A program made the translations under genes and the position numbers. Of a stretch of 64,000 nt of DNA, positions 37,155 to 45,134 are shown in pieces. The DNA lies in the NCBI RefSeq assembly GCF_016820655.1, contig NZ_WSFT01000036.1, positions 62,001 through 126,000 on the forward strand, read 5' to 3'. Position 1 is the first letter of the stretch, and every line of letters starts with the position of its first letter. The notes under the pieces are model-generated. The model searched no databases. It saw only the letters and a list, made by a program, of their open reading frames with translations, and had not been told where the DNA came from. This DNA is from Anaeromonas frigoriresistens. Lineage in GTDB: Bacteria; Bacillota; Clostridia; Tissierellales; SIT17.

Positions 37155-38075
37155 ATGAAAAATCTTTCAAATAAAGCATTAAATAATGCAGAAGAAGCTA
37201 TTAAAAAATTTTCTAGACCTTTAGTTAAAAGTATTTTTCAAAGTGAGTTTTATAGTGGAACTACTAAAAAGATAATAGAGGAATTAAAAAAATATCAGAA
37301 TGAAGATGGAGGATTTGGTAATGGTCTAGAACCAGACTTTAGACTTCCAAATTCATCTCCAATGGCTACTTCTGTTGGATTGAGATTGTTATCTGACCTA
37401 GACTATTTAAAAGAAGTAAAAGAAATGATAAAAAAAGCTATAAACTATTTAGAGAAAACATTTGATAAAGATAGAATGGGATGGTTTGCAGTACCAAAGG
37501 AGGTTAATGATTACCTTCACACTCCCTGGTGGCATTATAACGAAGAAGAGGGCATGACAGTGATTGATAGAAATTGGGGAAATCCTTCTGCTGAAATAAT
37601 AGCATATTTATATAAGTATAGAGAATATATTAAGACATTGGATATAGATGGTTTAGTGAAATACGGGATAGATTATATACAAAATAAAGAGAAATTTGAT
37701 TCAGAAAATGAAGTTTTTTGTTATATCAAATTATATGAAGTTTTACCTGTTTCTTTACAAGAAGAGCTTAAAGAACCTATTGCTAAAGGGATAAATCAGA
37801 CAATAGTATATGATGAAAATAGATGGTATGAATATGTACCTAGACCTTCAGACTTTGTAGATGATCCTAATAAATTTAGGTTTGGGATAAAAGAATCTCA
37901 AATACAAAAAGACTTAGATTATTTAATAAGAGAATTAGAAGATGAAGGTAAAATACTACCCCCTTGGGGAAAGTCCTTTTATACAGATGAATTCAGAGAT
38001 GCGTATAATCATTGGATAGGAATATTAACTTTAAAAGCTTTAAAGAAACTTCAAAATCACGGAAGAATAGAATAG
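37155..38075 (+). CDS. Alpha/alpha-toroid protein, terpenoid-cyclase or prenyltransferase-like, function unknown
   Basis: A 306-residue protein with repeated helices and the QNEDGGFGNGLEPDFRLPNSSP segment near 47-68; the QxxDGGFG pattern marks the toroid fold of squalene cyclases and prenyltransferase beta subunits. No DXDD or DCTAE cyclase motif and no zinc-binding pattern of farnesyltransferases is obvious, and it is less than half the length of squalene-hopene cyclase. Single-toroid proteins of this kind are common in Firmicutes without a known role. Its binding site AGAGGAGGATG is strong, and a VOC gene follows 14 bases later. Confidence 0.6.
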   Translation: MKNLSNKALNNAEEAIKKFSRPLVKSIFQSEFYSGTTKKIIEELKKYQNEDGGFGNGLEPDFRLPNSSPMATSVGLRLLSDLDYLKEVKEMIKKAINYLEKTFDKDRMGWFAVPKEVNDYLHTPWWHYNEEEGMTVIDRNWGNPSAEIIAYLYKYREYIKTLDIDGLVKYGIDYIQNKEKFDSENEVFCYIKLYEVLPVSLQEELKEPIAKGINQTIVYDENRWYEYVPRPSDFVDDPNKFRFGIKESQIQKDLDYLIRELEDEGKILPPWGKSFYTDEFRDAYNHWIGILTLKALKKLQNHGRIE

Positions 38076-38089
38076 GAAGGTGATTTAAG

Positions 38090-38440
38090 GTGAACAATGG
38101 TCTAATTGTATTCTTTGGAACAGATAATCTAGAAGAAACAGATAAATTCTATAGAGGTTTATTGGGCCTCCAATTATATAAAGATCAAGGAGTATGTAAA
38201 ATCTATAAAGTATCTGACAATTCGGGACTTGGCTTTTGTAATCATATAGAAAAAACAGTAAAGGATAAAAGTCCAATAATAACATTACTTACTGAAGATG
38301 TTGATGGGGTATATAATAATTTGGTAGACAAAGGATATAAAGTAGACAATCCTCCTGAGAAGAATGATAAATTTAATATATACCATTTTTTTGTAAAAGA
38401 TAATAATGGGTATACAGTGGAGATTCAGAAATTTTTATAA
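38090..38440 (+). CDS. VOC-superfamily (glyoxalase-like) protein
   Basis: A 116-residue protein with the paired beta-alpha-beta layout of the vicinal oxygen chelate fold: LIVFFGTDNLEETDKFYRGLLGLQLYKDQ at the N terminus, and a C-terminal half ending FFVKDNNGYTVEIQKFL, where the terminal Glu is a usual metal ligand. The N-terminal His ligand of glyoxalase I is replaced, so enzyme activity is uncertain. The start is GTG with AGGAAGGTG upstream. It is probably coexpressed with the preceding toroid gene. Confidence 0.8.
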   Translation: MNNGLIVFFGTDNLEETDKFYRGLLGLQLYKDQGVCKIYKVSDNSGLGFCNHIEKTVKDKSPIITLLTEDVDGVYNNLVDKGYKVDNPPEKNDKFNIYHFFVKDNNGYTVEIQKFL

Positions 38441-38499
38441 TAAATGATATTGATTTTATAAGAAAACTATGATAGATTTAAGACGAGAATTGAATAATG

Positions 38500-38592
38500 T
38501 TTAGGGGAGCCTGATTATAGGCTGAGAGTGGGATTAATCCCAGACCCTCATAACCTGATTTGGATAATGCCAACGTAGGGAGATAGAATAGT
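38500..38592 (+). promoter_or_regulatory. TPP riboswitch (THI element)
   Basis: Conserved TPP aptamer parts in order: TAGGGGAGCC near 38503, GGCTGAGAGTGGG near 38520, ATCCCAGACCCTCATAACCTGATTTGGATAATGCCAACGTAGGGAGA spread over 38538-38583, which includes the ACCCTTTGAACCTGAT-like and GATAATGCCAGCGTAGGGA signatures. It precedes two terminator hairpins and the thiamine operon. Confidence 0.96.
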
Positions 38593-38635
38593 GTATATGC
38601 TATTTTAAAGGGATATATACATATTTATGATTATG

Positions 38636-38668
38636 AGGGAGCAAATTTTTTGCTCCTTTTTCTTTTTT
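38636..38668 (+). terminator. First terminator behind the TPP riboswitch
   Basis: GGAGCAAA and TTTGCTCC form an 8-bp stem with a two- to four-base loop and a long T tract (TTTTTCTTTTTTT). It is the likely ligand-controlled platform of the riboswitch. Confidence 0.85.
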
Positions 38669-38722
38669 TCAAAGGAAGTAAATGAACAATAATTTCTTTT
38701 GGAGAATAGAAGAATGATAGTC

Positions 38723-38756
38723 ATAGCTCATCACCTAGGTGATGAGCTTTTTTTAT
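38723..38756 (+). terminator. Second terminator before thiS
   Basis: AGCTCATCACC and GGTGATGAGCT form a perfect 11-bp stem with a two-base gap at its centre, followed by TTTTTTT. It lies 56 bases after the first hairpin and 27 bases before thiS, so the operon has two terminators in series. Confidence 0.85.
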
Positions 38757-38782
38757 ACCTAAATAAGAAAGGAGGTAGACAT

Positions 38783-38977
38783 ATGATTGTAAATGGCAAA
38801 GAAATGGAGTTGGCTAATGGAATAACCATTTTAGATTTACTAGATAAACTAGAAATAGAACCAGATAAGGTAGTAGTGGAGGTAGATTTAGAGATTATTG
38901 ATAAGAGTGAGTATAACAATAAAAAGTTAAGTAGTAATTCTAAAGTAGAGATAATTCGTTTTGTGGGAGGGGGTTAA
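38783..38977 (+). CDS. thiS: Sulfur carrier protein ThiS
   Basis: A 64-residue ubiquitin-fold carrier, beginning MIVNGKEMEL and ending in the required Gly-Gly (FVGGG). ThiF adenylates its C terminus, after which it carries sulfur as a thiocarboxylate to ThiG. I start at the ATG at 38783, after AGGAGG; the frame is open 84 bases further but that would run through the second terminator. The extra C-terminal Gly makes GGG, so whether the last residue is trimmed or the true end is GGG is unknown. Confidence 0.93.
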   Translation: MIVNGKEMELANGITILDLLDKLEIEPDKVVVEVDLEIIDKSEYNNKKLSSNSKVEIIRFVGGG

Positions 38978-38978
38978 T

Positions 38979-39779
38979 ATGGAAGTTTATATAAATGAAA
39001 AACCTAGAGATATTGCTAAAGGGACAATGCTATTTGATTTAAAAAAACAAATAAAAAAAGATTCAGATGTGATAGTGTATAACGGATTTATAGTAAAAGA
39101 AAATCTAGAACTAAAGGAAAAGGATAGAGTTGTATTCATCAAAAGAGGAGAAATACCATCAGAAGAGGATATGGAGGCTATGCTTGTATCTAGACATACT
39201 CCTTTAGTCCATGAAAAAGTTAAAGGTTATACTGTGGGCATTGCTGGATTAGGAGGATTGGGATCTAATGTAGCCCTTTCTTTAGCTAGATTAGGGGTAG
39301 GAAAGTTAGTTCTAATAGACTTTGATGTAGTTGAGCCTAGTAATCTAAATAGACAACAATATTTTATAAGACATATCGGCATGAATAAAACTGATGCCTT
39401 AGAAGAGTTAATCAATGAATGCAATCCCTTTGTAGAGATAGAAAAAAGGAAAGTATTCTTGGATGAAAATAATATAGAAGATGTGTTGAGAAATGTAGAT
39501 ATTATAGTAGAAGCCTTTGACAACCCAATGTCTAAAGCAATTATTACCAATACAGTATTAAGAGATATGAAAGATAAGAAAATAGTAGCTGCCTCAGGAA
39601 TGGCAGGGCACTTTACAGGAAACACAATAGTATCAAGAAAAATAAGAGGTAACTTCTATTTAATAGGAGATGGAGAAAATGAAGCTAGACCAGGACAAGG
39701 GCTGATGGCTCCTAGAGTTGCCATAGCAGCAAATCATCAAGCAAACACTGTTTTAAGAATAATATTAGGTGAAGAATAA
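38979..39779 (+). CDS. thiF: ThiS adenylyltransferase ThiF with an N-terminal ThiS-like domain
   Basis: A 266-residue protein. Residues 1-60 resemble ThiS ([18 protein letters not shown], then VVFIKRGE) but lack a terminal Gly-Gly; residues ~75-266 are an E1-like adenylyltransferase with [22 protein letters not shown] (nucleotide-binding), [15 protein letters not shown], and the KTDALEELI segment. It activates ThiS. The usual CxxC zinc pairs of E. coli ThiF are not evident, as in short clostridial forms. The start ATG follows GGGAGGGGG inside the end of thiS. Confidence 0.9.
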   Translation: MEVYINEKPRDIAKGTMLFDLKKQIKKDSDVIVYNGFIVKENLELKEKDRVVFIKRGEIPSEEDMEAMLVSRHTPLVHEKVKGYTVGIAGLGGLGSNVALSLARLGVGKLVLIDFDVVEPSNLNRQQYFIRHIGMNKTDALEELINECNPFVEIEKRKVFLDENNIEDVLRNVDIIVEAFDNPMSKAIITNTVLRDMKDKKIVAASGMAGHFTGNTIVSRKIRGNFYLIGDGENEARPGQGLMAPRVAIAANHQANTVLRIILGEE

Positions 39780-39795
39780 AGGGAGGATTATATAT

Positions 39796-40560
39796 ATGAA
39801 TAAATTAGTAATCGGAGGAACTGAGTTAGATAGTAGACTTTTTATAGGTACAGGAAAATACTCTTCTAATAATATATTACCTAAGGTAATAAAGAGCTCT
39901 AAGACTCAAGTAGTGACTGTTGCTCTTAGAAGAGTAGACTTAAGTAATGAAGAAGAAAATATTTTAAATTATATAGATAAGGATTGTATATTATTACCTA
40001 ATACTTCAGGGGCAAGAACTGCTGAAGAAGCAGTTAGAATTGCAAGATTAGCTAAGGCTGCAGGGTGTGGAAATTGGATTAAAATTGAAGTGATTTCTGA
40101 TAATAAATATTTACTTCCTGATAATAAAGAAACCATAAAGGCAACTGAAATTTTAGCAAAGGAAGGTTTTATAGTTCTTCCCTATATGAATCCTGATCTA
40201 ATGGATGCTAAGAGAATGGTAGAAGCAGGAGCAGCAGCAGTAATGCCTTTAGGTGCTCCCATTGGAAGTAATAGAGGTATTAGAACAAAAGAAATGATTA
40301 AGATACTTATCGATGAAATAGATGTTCCTATAATAGTAGATGCCGGGATTGGTAAGCCATCAGATGCCACATTAGCCATGGAAATGGGAGCTGATGCAGT
40401 ATTAGTTAATACAGCTCTAGCTACAGCAGGAGATCCTATATTAATGGGGGAAGCTTTCGCACAGGCAGTAGAAGCTGGTAGAAAGGCTTTTATTTCAAAG
40501 GTAGGACCAGAAAGAGCAAAAGGAGAAGCATCTTCACCACTGACAGGATTCTTAAGATAG
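39796..40560 (+). CDS. thiG: Thiazole synthase
   Basis: A TIM-barrel enzyme of 254 residues that builds the thiazole phosphate from deoxyxylulose 5-phosphate, dehydroglycine and ThiS-thiocarboxylate. It opens [21 protein letters not shown], has [11 protein letters not shown] near 45, [15 protein letters not shown] with the substrate lysine region near 100, and [10 protein letters not shown] near 155. The ATG at 39796 follows AGGGAGG; an upstream in-frame GTG overlaps thiF. Confidence 0.95.
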   Translation: MNKLVIGGTELDSRLFIGTGKYSSNNILPKVIKSSKTQVVTVALRRVDLSNEEENILNYIDKDCILLPNTSGARTAEEAVRIARLAKAAGCGNWIKIEVISDNKYLLPDNKETIKATEILAKEGFIVLPYMNPDLMDAKRMVEAGAAAVMPLGAPIGSNRGIRTKEMIKILIDEIDVPIIVDAGIGKPSDATLAMEMGADAVLVNTALATAGDPILMGEAFAQAVEAGRKAFISKVGPERAKGEASSPLTGFLR

Positions 40561-40572
40561 AGGAGGTAAGAT

Positions 40573-41676
40573 ATGAGTTTTTATGAGAAAGTCAAAGACT
40601 TTAATGGTTTTAATTTTAATAACTTTTTTAATAGTATTACTGAAGAAAAAATAGAACATATTTTAGTTAAAGATAGGGTAAATGAAGAGGATTTTCTTTC
40701 CCTTTTATCTCCTAAGGCTGAAAAATACTTAGAAGAAATGGCACAAATAGCCCATGATATTTCTATTAACAATTTTGGAAGGGCCATATTATTATATACG
40801 CCAATGTATTTATCAAATTATTGTGTAAACAAGTGTCTATATTGTGGCTATAATGTGGAAAATGGCATAAGAAGAAAGAAATTAGCGTTAGGCGAAGTGG
40901 AGGTTGAAGCTAAAGCCATATATGAAATGGGATATAGACATATATTGATATTAACAGGAGAATCAAGAAAACATAGTCCTATATCTTACATTAAGGATTG
41001 TGTAAAAATACTTAAGAAATATTTTAGTTCAATTGCTATTGAAATATATCCTTTAGAAGAAGATGAGTATCGAGAGCTTATATGTTCAGGAGTAGATAGC
41101 CTTACATTATATCAAGAAGTATATGATGAAGATACCTATAAATCAGTTCATGTGGCAGGAGCAAAATCTAATTATAAATATAGATTAGATGCTCCTGAAA
41201 GGGCGGCAAAGGCAAAGATACATTCTTTAAGTATAGGAGCTTTGTTAGGATTAGAGGATTGGAGAAAAGAGGCTTTCTTCACTGGACTTCATGGGAAATA
41301 TATTGAAAAAAACTATCCTGATATTGAATTAACCTTATCAACTCCAAGGATAAGACCCCATGCCGGGAGTTTTGAATATGTAAGAGAAGTTACTGATAAG
41401 AATATAGTACAAGCTATGTTAGCCTATAAAATATTTATTCATAGAGCAGGAATAAATATTACCACAAGAGAAAGGGCTGAATTTAGGGATAACCTTCTGC
41501 CTCTAGGAGTTACTAAGATGTCTGCCAGTGTCTCTACAGAAGTAGGAGGACATTCTAACAATGAAAAAGGAGATAAACAATTTGAAATAGATGATAGTAG
41601 AAATTTAGAGGATATAAAATTTGCAATTAAGGCGAAAGGATATCATCACATCTTTAAAGATTGGGAGCCTATATAG
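40573..41676 (+). CDS. thiH: 2-iminoacetate synthase ThiH (radical SAM)
   Basis: A radical SAM enzyme of 367 residues that cleaves tyrosine to dehydroglycine (2-iminoacetate) and p-cresol. The cluster motif CVNKCLYCGY lies near 86-95, followed by LTGESRKHSPISYI and EIYPLEEDEYREL. It is oxygen-sensitive and replaces ThiO, which fits an anaerobe. A GAGGAGG site precedes the ATG. Confidence 0.95.
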   Translation: MSFYEKVKDFNGFNFNNFFNSITEEKIEHILVKDRVNEEDFLSLLSPKAEKYLEEMAQIAHDISINNFGRAILLYTPMYLSNYCVNKCLYCGYNVENGIRRKKLALGEVEVEAKAIYEMGYRHILILTGESRKHSPISYIKDCVKILKKYFSSIAIEIYPLEEDEYRELICSGVDSLTLYQEVYDEDTYKSVHVAGAKSNYKYRLDAPERAAKAKIHSLSIGALLGLEDWRKEAFFTGLHGKYIEKNYPDIELTLSTPRIRPHAGSFEYVREVTDKNIVQAMLAYKIFIHRAGINITTRERAEFRDNLLPLGVTKMSASVSTEVGGHSNNEKGDKQFEIDDSRNLEDIKFAIKAKGYHHIFKDWEPI

Positions 41677-41678
41677 AA

Positions 41679-42287
41679 ATGAATAAAAATATGATTTATG
41701 TAGTTACTAATAGAAATTTAATTAAAGAAGAAAATTTTTATGAAGCAATAGAACGATGTTCTCAAGCTTCAATAGATGGACTTATTTTAAGAGAAAAGGA
41801 TTTATCAACAGATGAACTTTTAGAAATGGCAAAGAGGGTAAAAGTGATAACTAATAAATATCATATTCCTTTAATAATCAATGGAAATATCGAAGTGGCT
41901 AAAAAGATAAATAGCTATGGTTGTCATCTTAGTTATAAAGATATTCCTAATAATTATCATAAAGAAGGTTTAAAGCTAGGGGCTTCAATTCATAGTGTAG
42001 AGGAAGCCATAGAATCAGAAAGGTTGGGAGTAGATTATATTATTGCAGGAAATATATTCGAAACTGACTGTAAACCAGGATTAATTGGAAAGGGAATAGA
42101 GTTTCTAGAGGAGATTAAGAGCAGAGTATCCATACCTATCATAGCTATAGGTGGAATAGATATTGATAATGCTAAGAAAGTTATCAATGCTGGAGTTAAT
42201 GGAGTGGCTATAATGTCTTCAGCTATGAACGATATAAATAATAGGTTTATTAATAAGCTTAGAGAGGAAGTGGAGGAGAATATATGA
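41679..42287 (+). CDS. tenI: TenI-like thiazole tautomerase (ThiE paralogue)
   Basis: A 202-residue barrel of the ThiE/TenI family. It keeps LILREKDLSTDEL and GNIFETDCKPGLIGKGI but lacks the NDRVDIALA and VHLGQNDLP motifs for phosphosynthase activity, reading LIINGNIEVAKK and CHLSYKDIP instead. TenI aromatises the ThiG product. A second, motif-complete ThiE lies downstream, so two paralogues split the work. The ribosome binding site is weak; starts at 41679 or 41688 are both possible. Symbol assigned by motif loss and context. Confidence 0.78.
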   Translation: MNKNMIYVVTNRNLIKEENFYEAIERCSQASIDGLILREKDLSTDELLEMAKRVKVITNKYHIPLIINGNIEVAKKINSYGCHLSYKDIPNNYHKEGLKLGASIHSVEEAIESERLGVDYIIAGNIFETDCKPGLIGKGIEFLEEIKSRVSIPIIAIGGIDIDNAKKVINAGVNGVAIMSSAMNDINNRFINKLREEVEENI

Positions 42288-43093
42288 AAAAAGTTTTGAC
42301 GATAGCTGGGTCAGATAGTTGTGGTGGAGCCGGTATTCAAGCAGATATAAAGACTATGGATGCATTAGGTGTATATGGAATGAGTGTTATCTGTGCTGTA
42401 ACTGCACAAAATACTATGGGAGTAGAAGATGTACAGGATATGACTCCAGATATAGTTAGAGCTCAAATAGATGCAATCTTTACTGATATTGAAGTAGATG
42501 CAGTAAAAATTGGAATGGTGTCTAGTCCTGAAATTATAAGAGTTATAAAGGAAAGACTTATTTTTTATAAAGCAAAAAAAATTGTAGTTGATCCAGTTAT
42601 GGTATCGAAAAGTGGATATCATCTATTAAAAAAAAAGGCAATAGATGAGTTAAAAGGATTAATTTCTATAGCCGATATAGTGACTCCAAACATACCCGAA
42701 GCAGAAGTATTAACAGGATTAAATATCATAACAGAAGAAGATATGAAAAATGCAGCAAAAAATATAATAAAGATGGGAGTAAAAAGTGTATTAATAAAGG
42801 GTGGACATAGATGTAATGATGCTACAGATATATTACTTTATAAAGAAAACTTTTTAGTAATACCTGGGAAAAAGATAGATACAGAAAATACTCATGGTAC
42901 TGGTTGTACTCTTTCTTCCTCTATAGCATCACAATTAGCTAAAGGGTTCAGCATTAAAGAATCGGTAATTCTATCAAAGAAATATATAACTAAAGCTATT
43001 GAAAATTCATTTGCTTTAGGAAAAGGTGTAGGGCCGGTGGGGCATCTTATAGATCTATATAAAAGAGGGGGAACTGATTATGGAGAGAATTAA
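42284..43093 (+). CDS. thiD: Hydroxymethylpyrimidine/phosphomethylpyrimidine kinase
   Basis: A ribokinase-fold enzyme of 269 residues phosphorylating HMP twice to HMP-PP. It starts VLTIAGSDSCGGAGIQADIKTM, has GMSVICAVTAQNTMGV near 32, DAVKIGMVSSPEII near 71, DPVMVSKSGYHLL near 103 and the C-terminal anion hole THGTGCTLSS. It overlaps the tenI-like gene by four bases and cytX by 14. Confidence 0.95.
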   Translation: MKKVLTIAGSDSCGGAGIQADIKTMDALGVYGMSVICAVTAQNTMGVEDVQDMTPDIVRAQIDAIFTDIEVDAVKIGMVSSPEIIRVIKERLIFYKAKKIVVDPVMVSKSGYHLLKKKAIDELKGLISIADIVTPNIPEAEVLTGLNIITEEDMKNAAKNIIKMGVKSVLIKGGHRCNDATDILLYKENFLVIPGKKIDTENTHGTGCTLSSSIASQLAKGFSIKESVILSKKYITKAIENSFALGKGVGPVGHLIDLYKRGGTDYGEN

Positions 43094-44255
43094 GAATAGA
43101 TCCATGACATTGTTGTGGGCTGGAGCAGCTATTTCAATTGCAGAGATTTATACTGGGGGGTTAGCAGCCCCCTTAGGATTTGCTAAAGGAATAAGTGCTA
43201 TCCTCTTAGGACATCTAATTGGTGGAATACTATTAGCTTTGTGTGGAGTAATATCTTTTGATAAAAGAAAAAATGCCATGGAGACAGTAAAGGATACTTT
43301 AGGAGAATGGGGAGTAAAGATAGTTGCTTCTTTAAATGTATTGCAACTATTAGGTTGGTCTGCTGTGATGATTATTCAAGGAGCTAGAGGAATAAACGCT
43401 ACATTGGGATTATCTTATAAACTTAGTTTAATAATAATGGCTATATTTGTTTTTATGTGGTCCTATTATTTTGAGAGAAAATCAAAGAAAATAAATGATT
43501 TTGCAGTACTCACCCTTTTAATATTAACTTGCTTAATATTTTTTAATATTGACTTTGAAAGGATAATTCCTACCGGAGCTAATGTGAGTTTTATAACTGT
43601 AGTAGAACTCTCTATAGCTATGCCTGTTTCATGGATCCCTTTAATAGGAGACTATACCATGAGGGGGGAGAGTAGAAAGGGAGTATTCTTATCTAGTTTC
43701 TTCGGTTATTTTATTGCCAGCTCTAGCATGTATGTATTAGGATTATTGATAACTTTATTTACCGGATTAGATATAGTTCAATTCATATCAAGTTTTTCAG
43801 TACCTATAGTTGCATGTATAATTATAGTTCTTTCTACTGTTACTACTACTTTCTTAGATATTTATTCTGCAGTAGAATCTTCCAAACAGATATTTAAATT
43901 TAATAGCACAACGAGAATGGTGGCAGTATATTGCTTTATTGGATTTGCAATTTCACTATTCTTTCCTATTGTAAAATATGAGAGTTTTTTACTTACAATA
44001 GGAAGTGTATTTATACCAGTGTATAGTATTGTTATCATTGAGTATTTCTTTATAAAAAATAAAGGATTTAATAAGGTTAATATAATTGGAGTTATATTTG
44101 CTGCCATTGGATGTATTCTGTACAATTATTTTATATATCAGGGATTATACATGCCTACGGTATTGATATTAGGAGTTATATCTATTAGTTATTATTTAGT
44201 AGCGAGAGGATTTAAAAACAATAAAAATTTTAAAGAACAGCGCAACCAAGGGTAG
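43080..44255 (+). CDS. cytX: Hydroxymethylpyrimidine transporter CytX
   Basis: An NCS1-family permease of 391 residues with about 12 helices, opening IKNRSMTLLWAGAAISIAEIYTGGLAAPLGF, then LQLLGWSAVMIIQGARGIN. CytX genes occur beside thiamine genes under TPP riboswitches and are taken to import HMP. In this operon, with thiazole genes but no thiC, imported HMP may replace de novo pyrimidine synthesis. Substrate is inferred from context and family. Confidence 0.87.
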   Translation: MERIKNRSMTLLWAGAAISIAEIYTGGLAAPLGFAKGISAILLGHLIGGILLALCGVISFDKRKNAMETVKDTLGEWGVKIVASLNVLQLLGWSAVMIIQGARGINATLGLSYKLSLIIMAIFVFMWSYYFERKSKKINDFAVLTLLILTCLIFFNIDFERIIPTGANVSFITVVELSIAMPVSWIPLIGDYTMRGESRKGVFLSSFFGYFIASSSMYVLGLLITLFTGLDIVQFISSFSVPIVACIIIVLSTVTTTFLDIYSAVESSKQIFKFNSTTRMVAVYCFIGFAISLFFPIVKYESFLLTIGSVFIPVYSIVIIEYFFIKNKGFNKVNIIGVIFAAIGCILYNYFIYQGLYMPTVLILGVISISYYLVARGFKNNKNFKEQRNQG

Positions 44256-44266
44256 GGGTGAATGAA

Positions 44267-44896
44267 ATGAAAATAGATTATAATTTATATTTAGTAATAG
44301 GAGAAAGTTTTTTGAATAATATTACTCTAGAACATGCAGTAGAACAGGCTATTTTAGGTGGAGTAAGTATTATTCAATTAAGGGAGAAGGAATGCAATAC
44401 TATAGAATATTATAAAAAGGCTCAAATGATAAAAAAAGTAACAGAAAAGGATAATATACCCCTTATAATAAATGATAGAGTAGACATAGCACTTGCGATA
44501 GATGCAGATGGAGTGCATTTAGGACAGAATGACCTTCCTATTAAAGAAGCAAGAAAATTGCTAGGTAAAAGTAAAATAATAGGAGCAACTGTAAGGAGTG
44601 TTGAGCAAGCTATAAAGGCAATAGAAGAAGGAGCAGATTACTTAGGTATAGGAGCCACATATCCTACAAAAAGCAAGACTGATGTGAGTAAAGTTTTAGG
44701 AATAAAAGGCGTAAAAGAAATTGCATCATTGGTTGACATCCCTAAAGTAGCTATTGGAGGTATAAATATTACAAATGTAGAAGAAGTACTTACTACGGGA
44801 GTTAATGGAGTAGCTGTTATATCTGGTATTCTAAAGAGTAAAGATATAAGAAAGAGTGCTAAGGAGATAAAAGGAAAAATTTCATCATTAAAATAA
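44267..44896 (+). CDS. thiE: Thiamine-phosphate synthase
   Basis: A 209-residue ThiE with the full set of motifs: IIQLREKECNTIEYYKKA, IINDRVDIALAIDADGVHLGQNDLPI, and GIGATYPTKSKTDVSKVLG. It couples HMP-PP with the thiazole phosphate. I start at the ATG at 44267, eight bases after AGGGGTGA; the GTG at 44258 falls inside that site. It is the last thiamine gene in the operon. Confidence 0.95.
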   Translation: MKIDYNLYLVIGESFLNNITLEHAVEQAILGGVSIIQLREKECNTIEYYKKAQMIKKVTEKDNIPLIINDRVDIALAIDADGVHLGQNDLPIKEARKLLGKSKIIGATVRSVEQAIKAIEEGADYLGIGATYPTKSKTDVSKVLGIKGVKEIASLVDIPKVAIGGINITNVEEVLTTGVNGVAVISGILKSKDIRKSAKEIKGKISSLK

Positions 44897-44948
44897 TAAT
44901 AATAATTTTCCTTACTTGTCCATATATATGTTATAGGGGGGATTATAT

Positions 44949-45101
44949 ATGGCTAAAAATTATAGAGGTAACAATATTAAGAGGGAATCTGGTTGGAGAG
45001 GAACTTGTCCTCTATGTAAAAGGACAGGAGTAAAACTCTTATGGGAGAAGGTTATTTCAGAAGATAAAAAAATTAATGTTTGTAAAAGATGTGGTAAATA
45101 A
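44949..45101 (+). CDS. Small zinc-ribbon protein (50 residues)
   Basis: An open frame of 50 codons with an excellent GGGGGGAT binding site. It begins MAKNYRGNNIKRESGWRG and has two CxxC pairs, CPLC at 20-23 and CKRC at 45-48, spaced like a treble-clef or ribbon zinc site. The basic N terminus (K3, R6, K11, R12, R17) suggests nucleic-acid or ribosome contact. No named family is recognised. It lies 52 bases after thiE and just before a terminator, so it may be cotranscribed with the thiamine genes. Confidence 0.7.
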   Translation: MAKNYRGNNIKRESGWRGTCPLCKRTGVKLLWEKVISEDKKINVCKRCGK

Positions 45102-45107
45102 CATGAT

Positions 45108-45134
45108 AAAAGCCCTCAATGGAGGGCTTTTATA
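45108..45134. terminator. Bidirectional terminator between the zinc-ribbon gene and amrS
   Basis: AAAAGCCCTC and GAGGGCTTTT form a perfect 10-bp stem with a four-base loop. A-runs on one side and T-runs on the other let it work for both converging genes. Confidence 0.9.

Noticed and set aside
38699-38782. Upstream in-frame extension of thiS
   Set aside because: It runs through the second terminator hairpin and adds residues not found in ThiS; the ATG at 38783 has AGGAGG.
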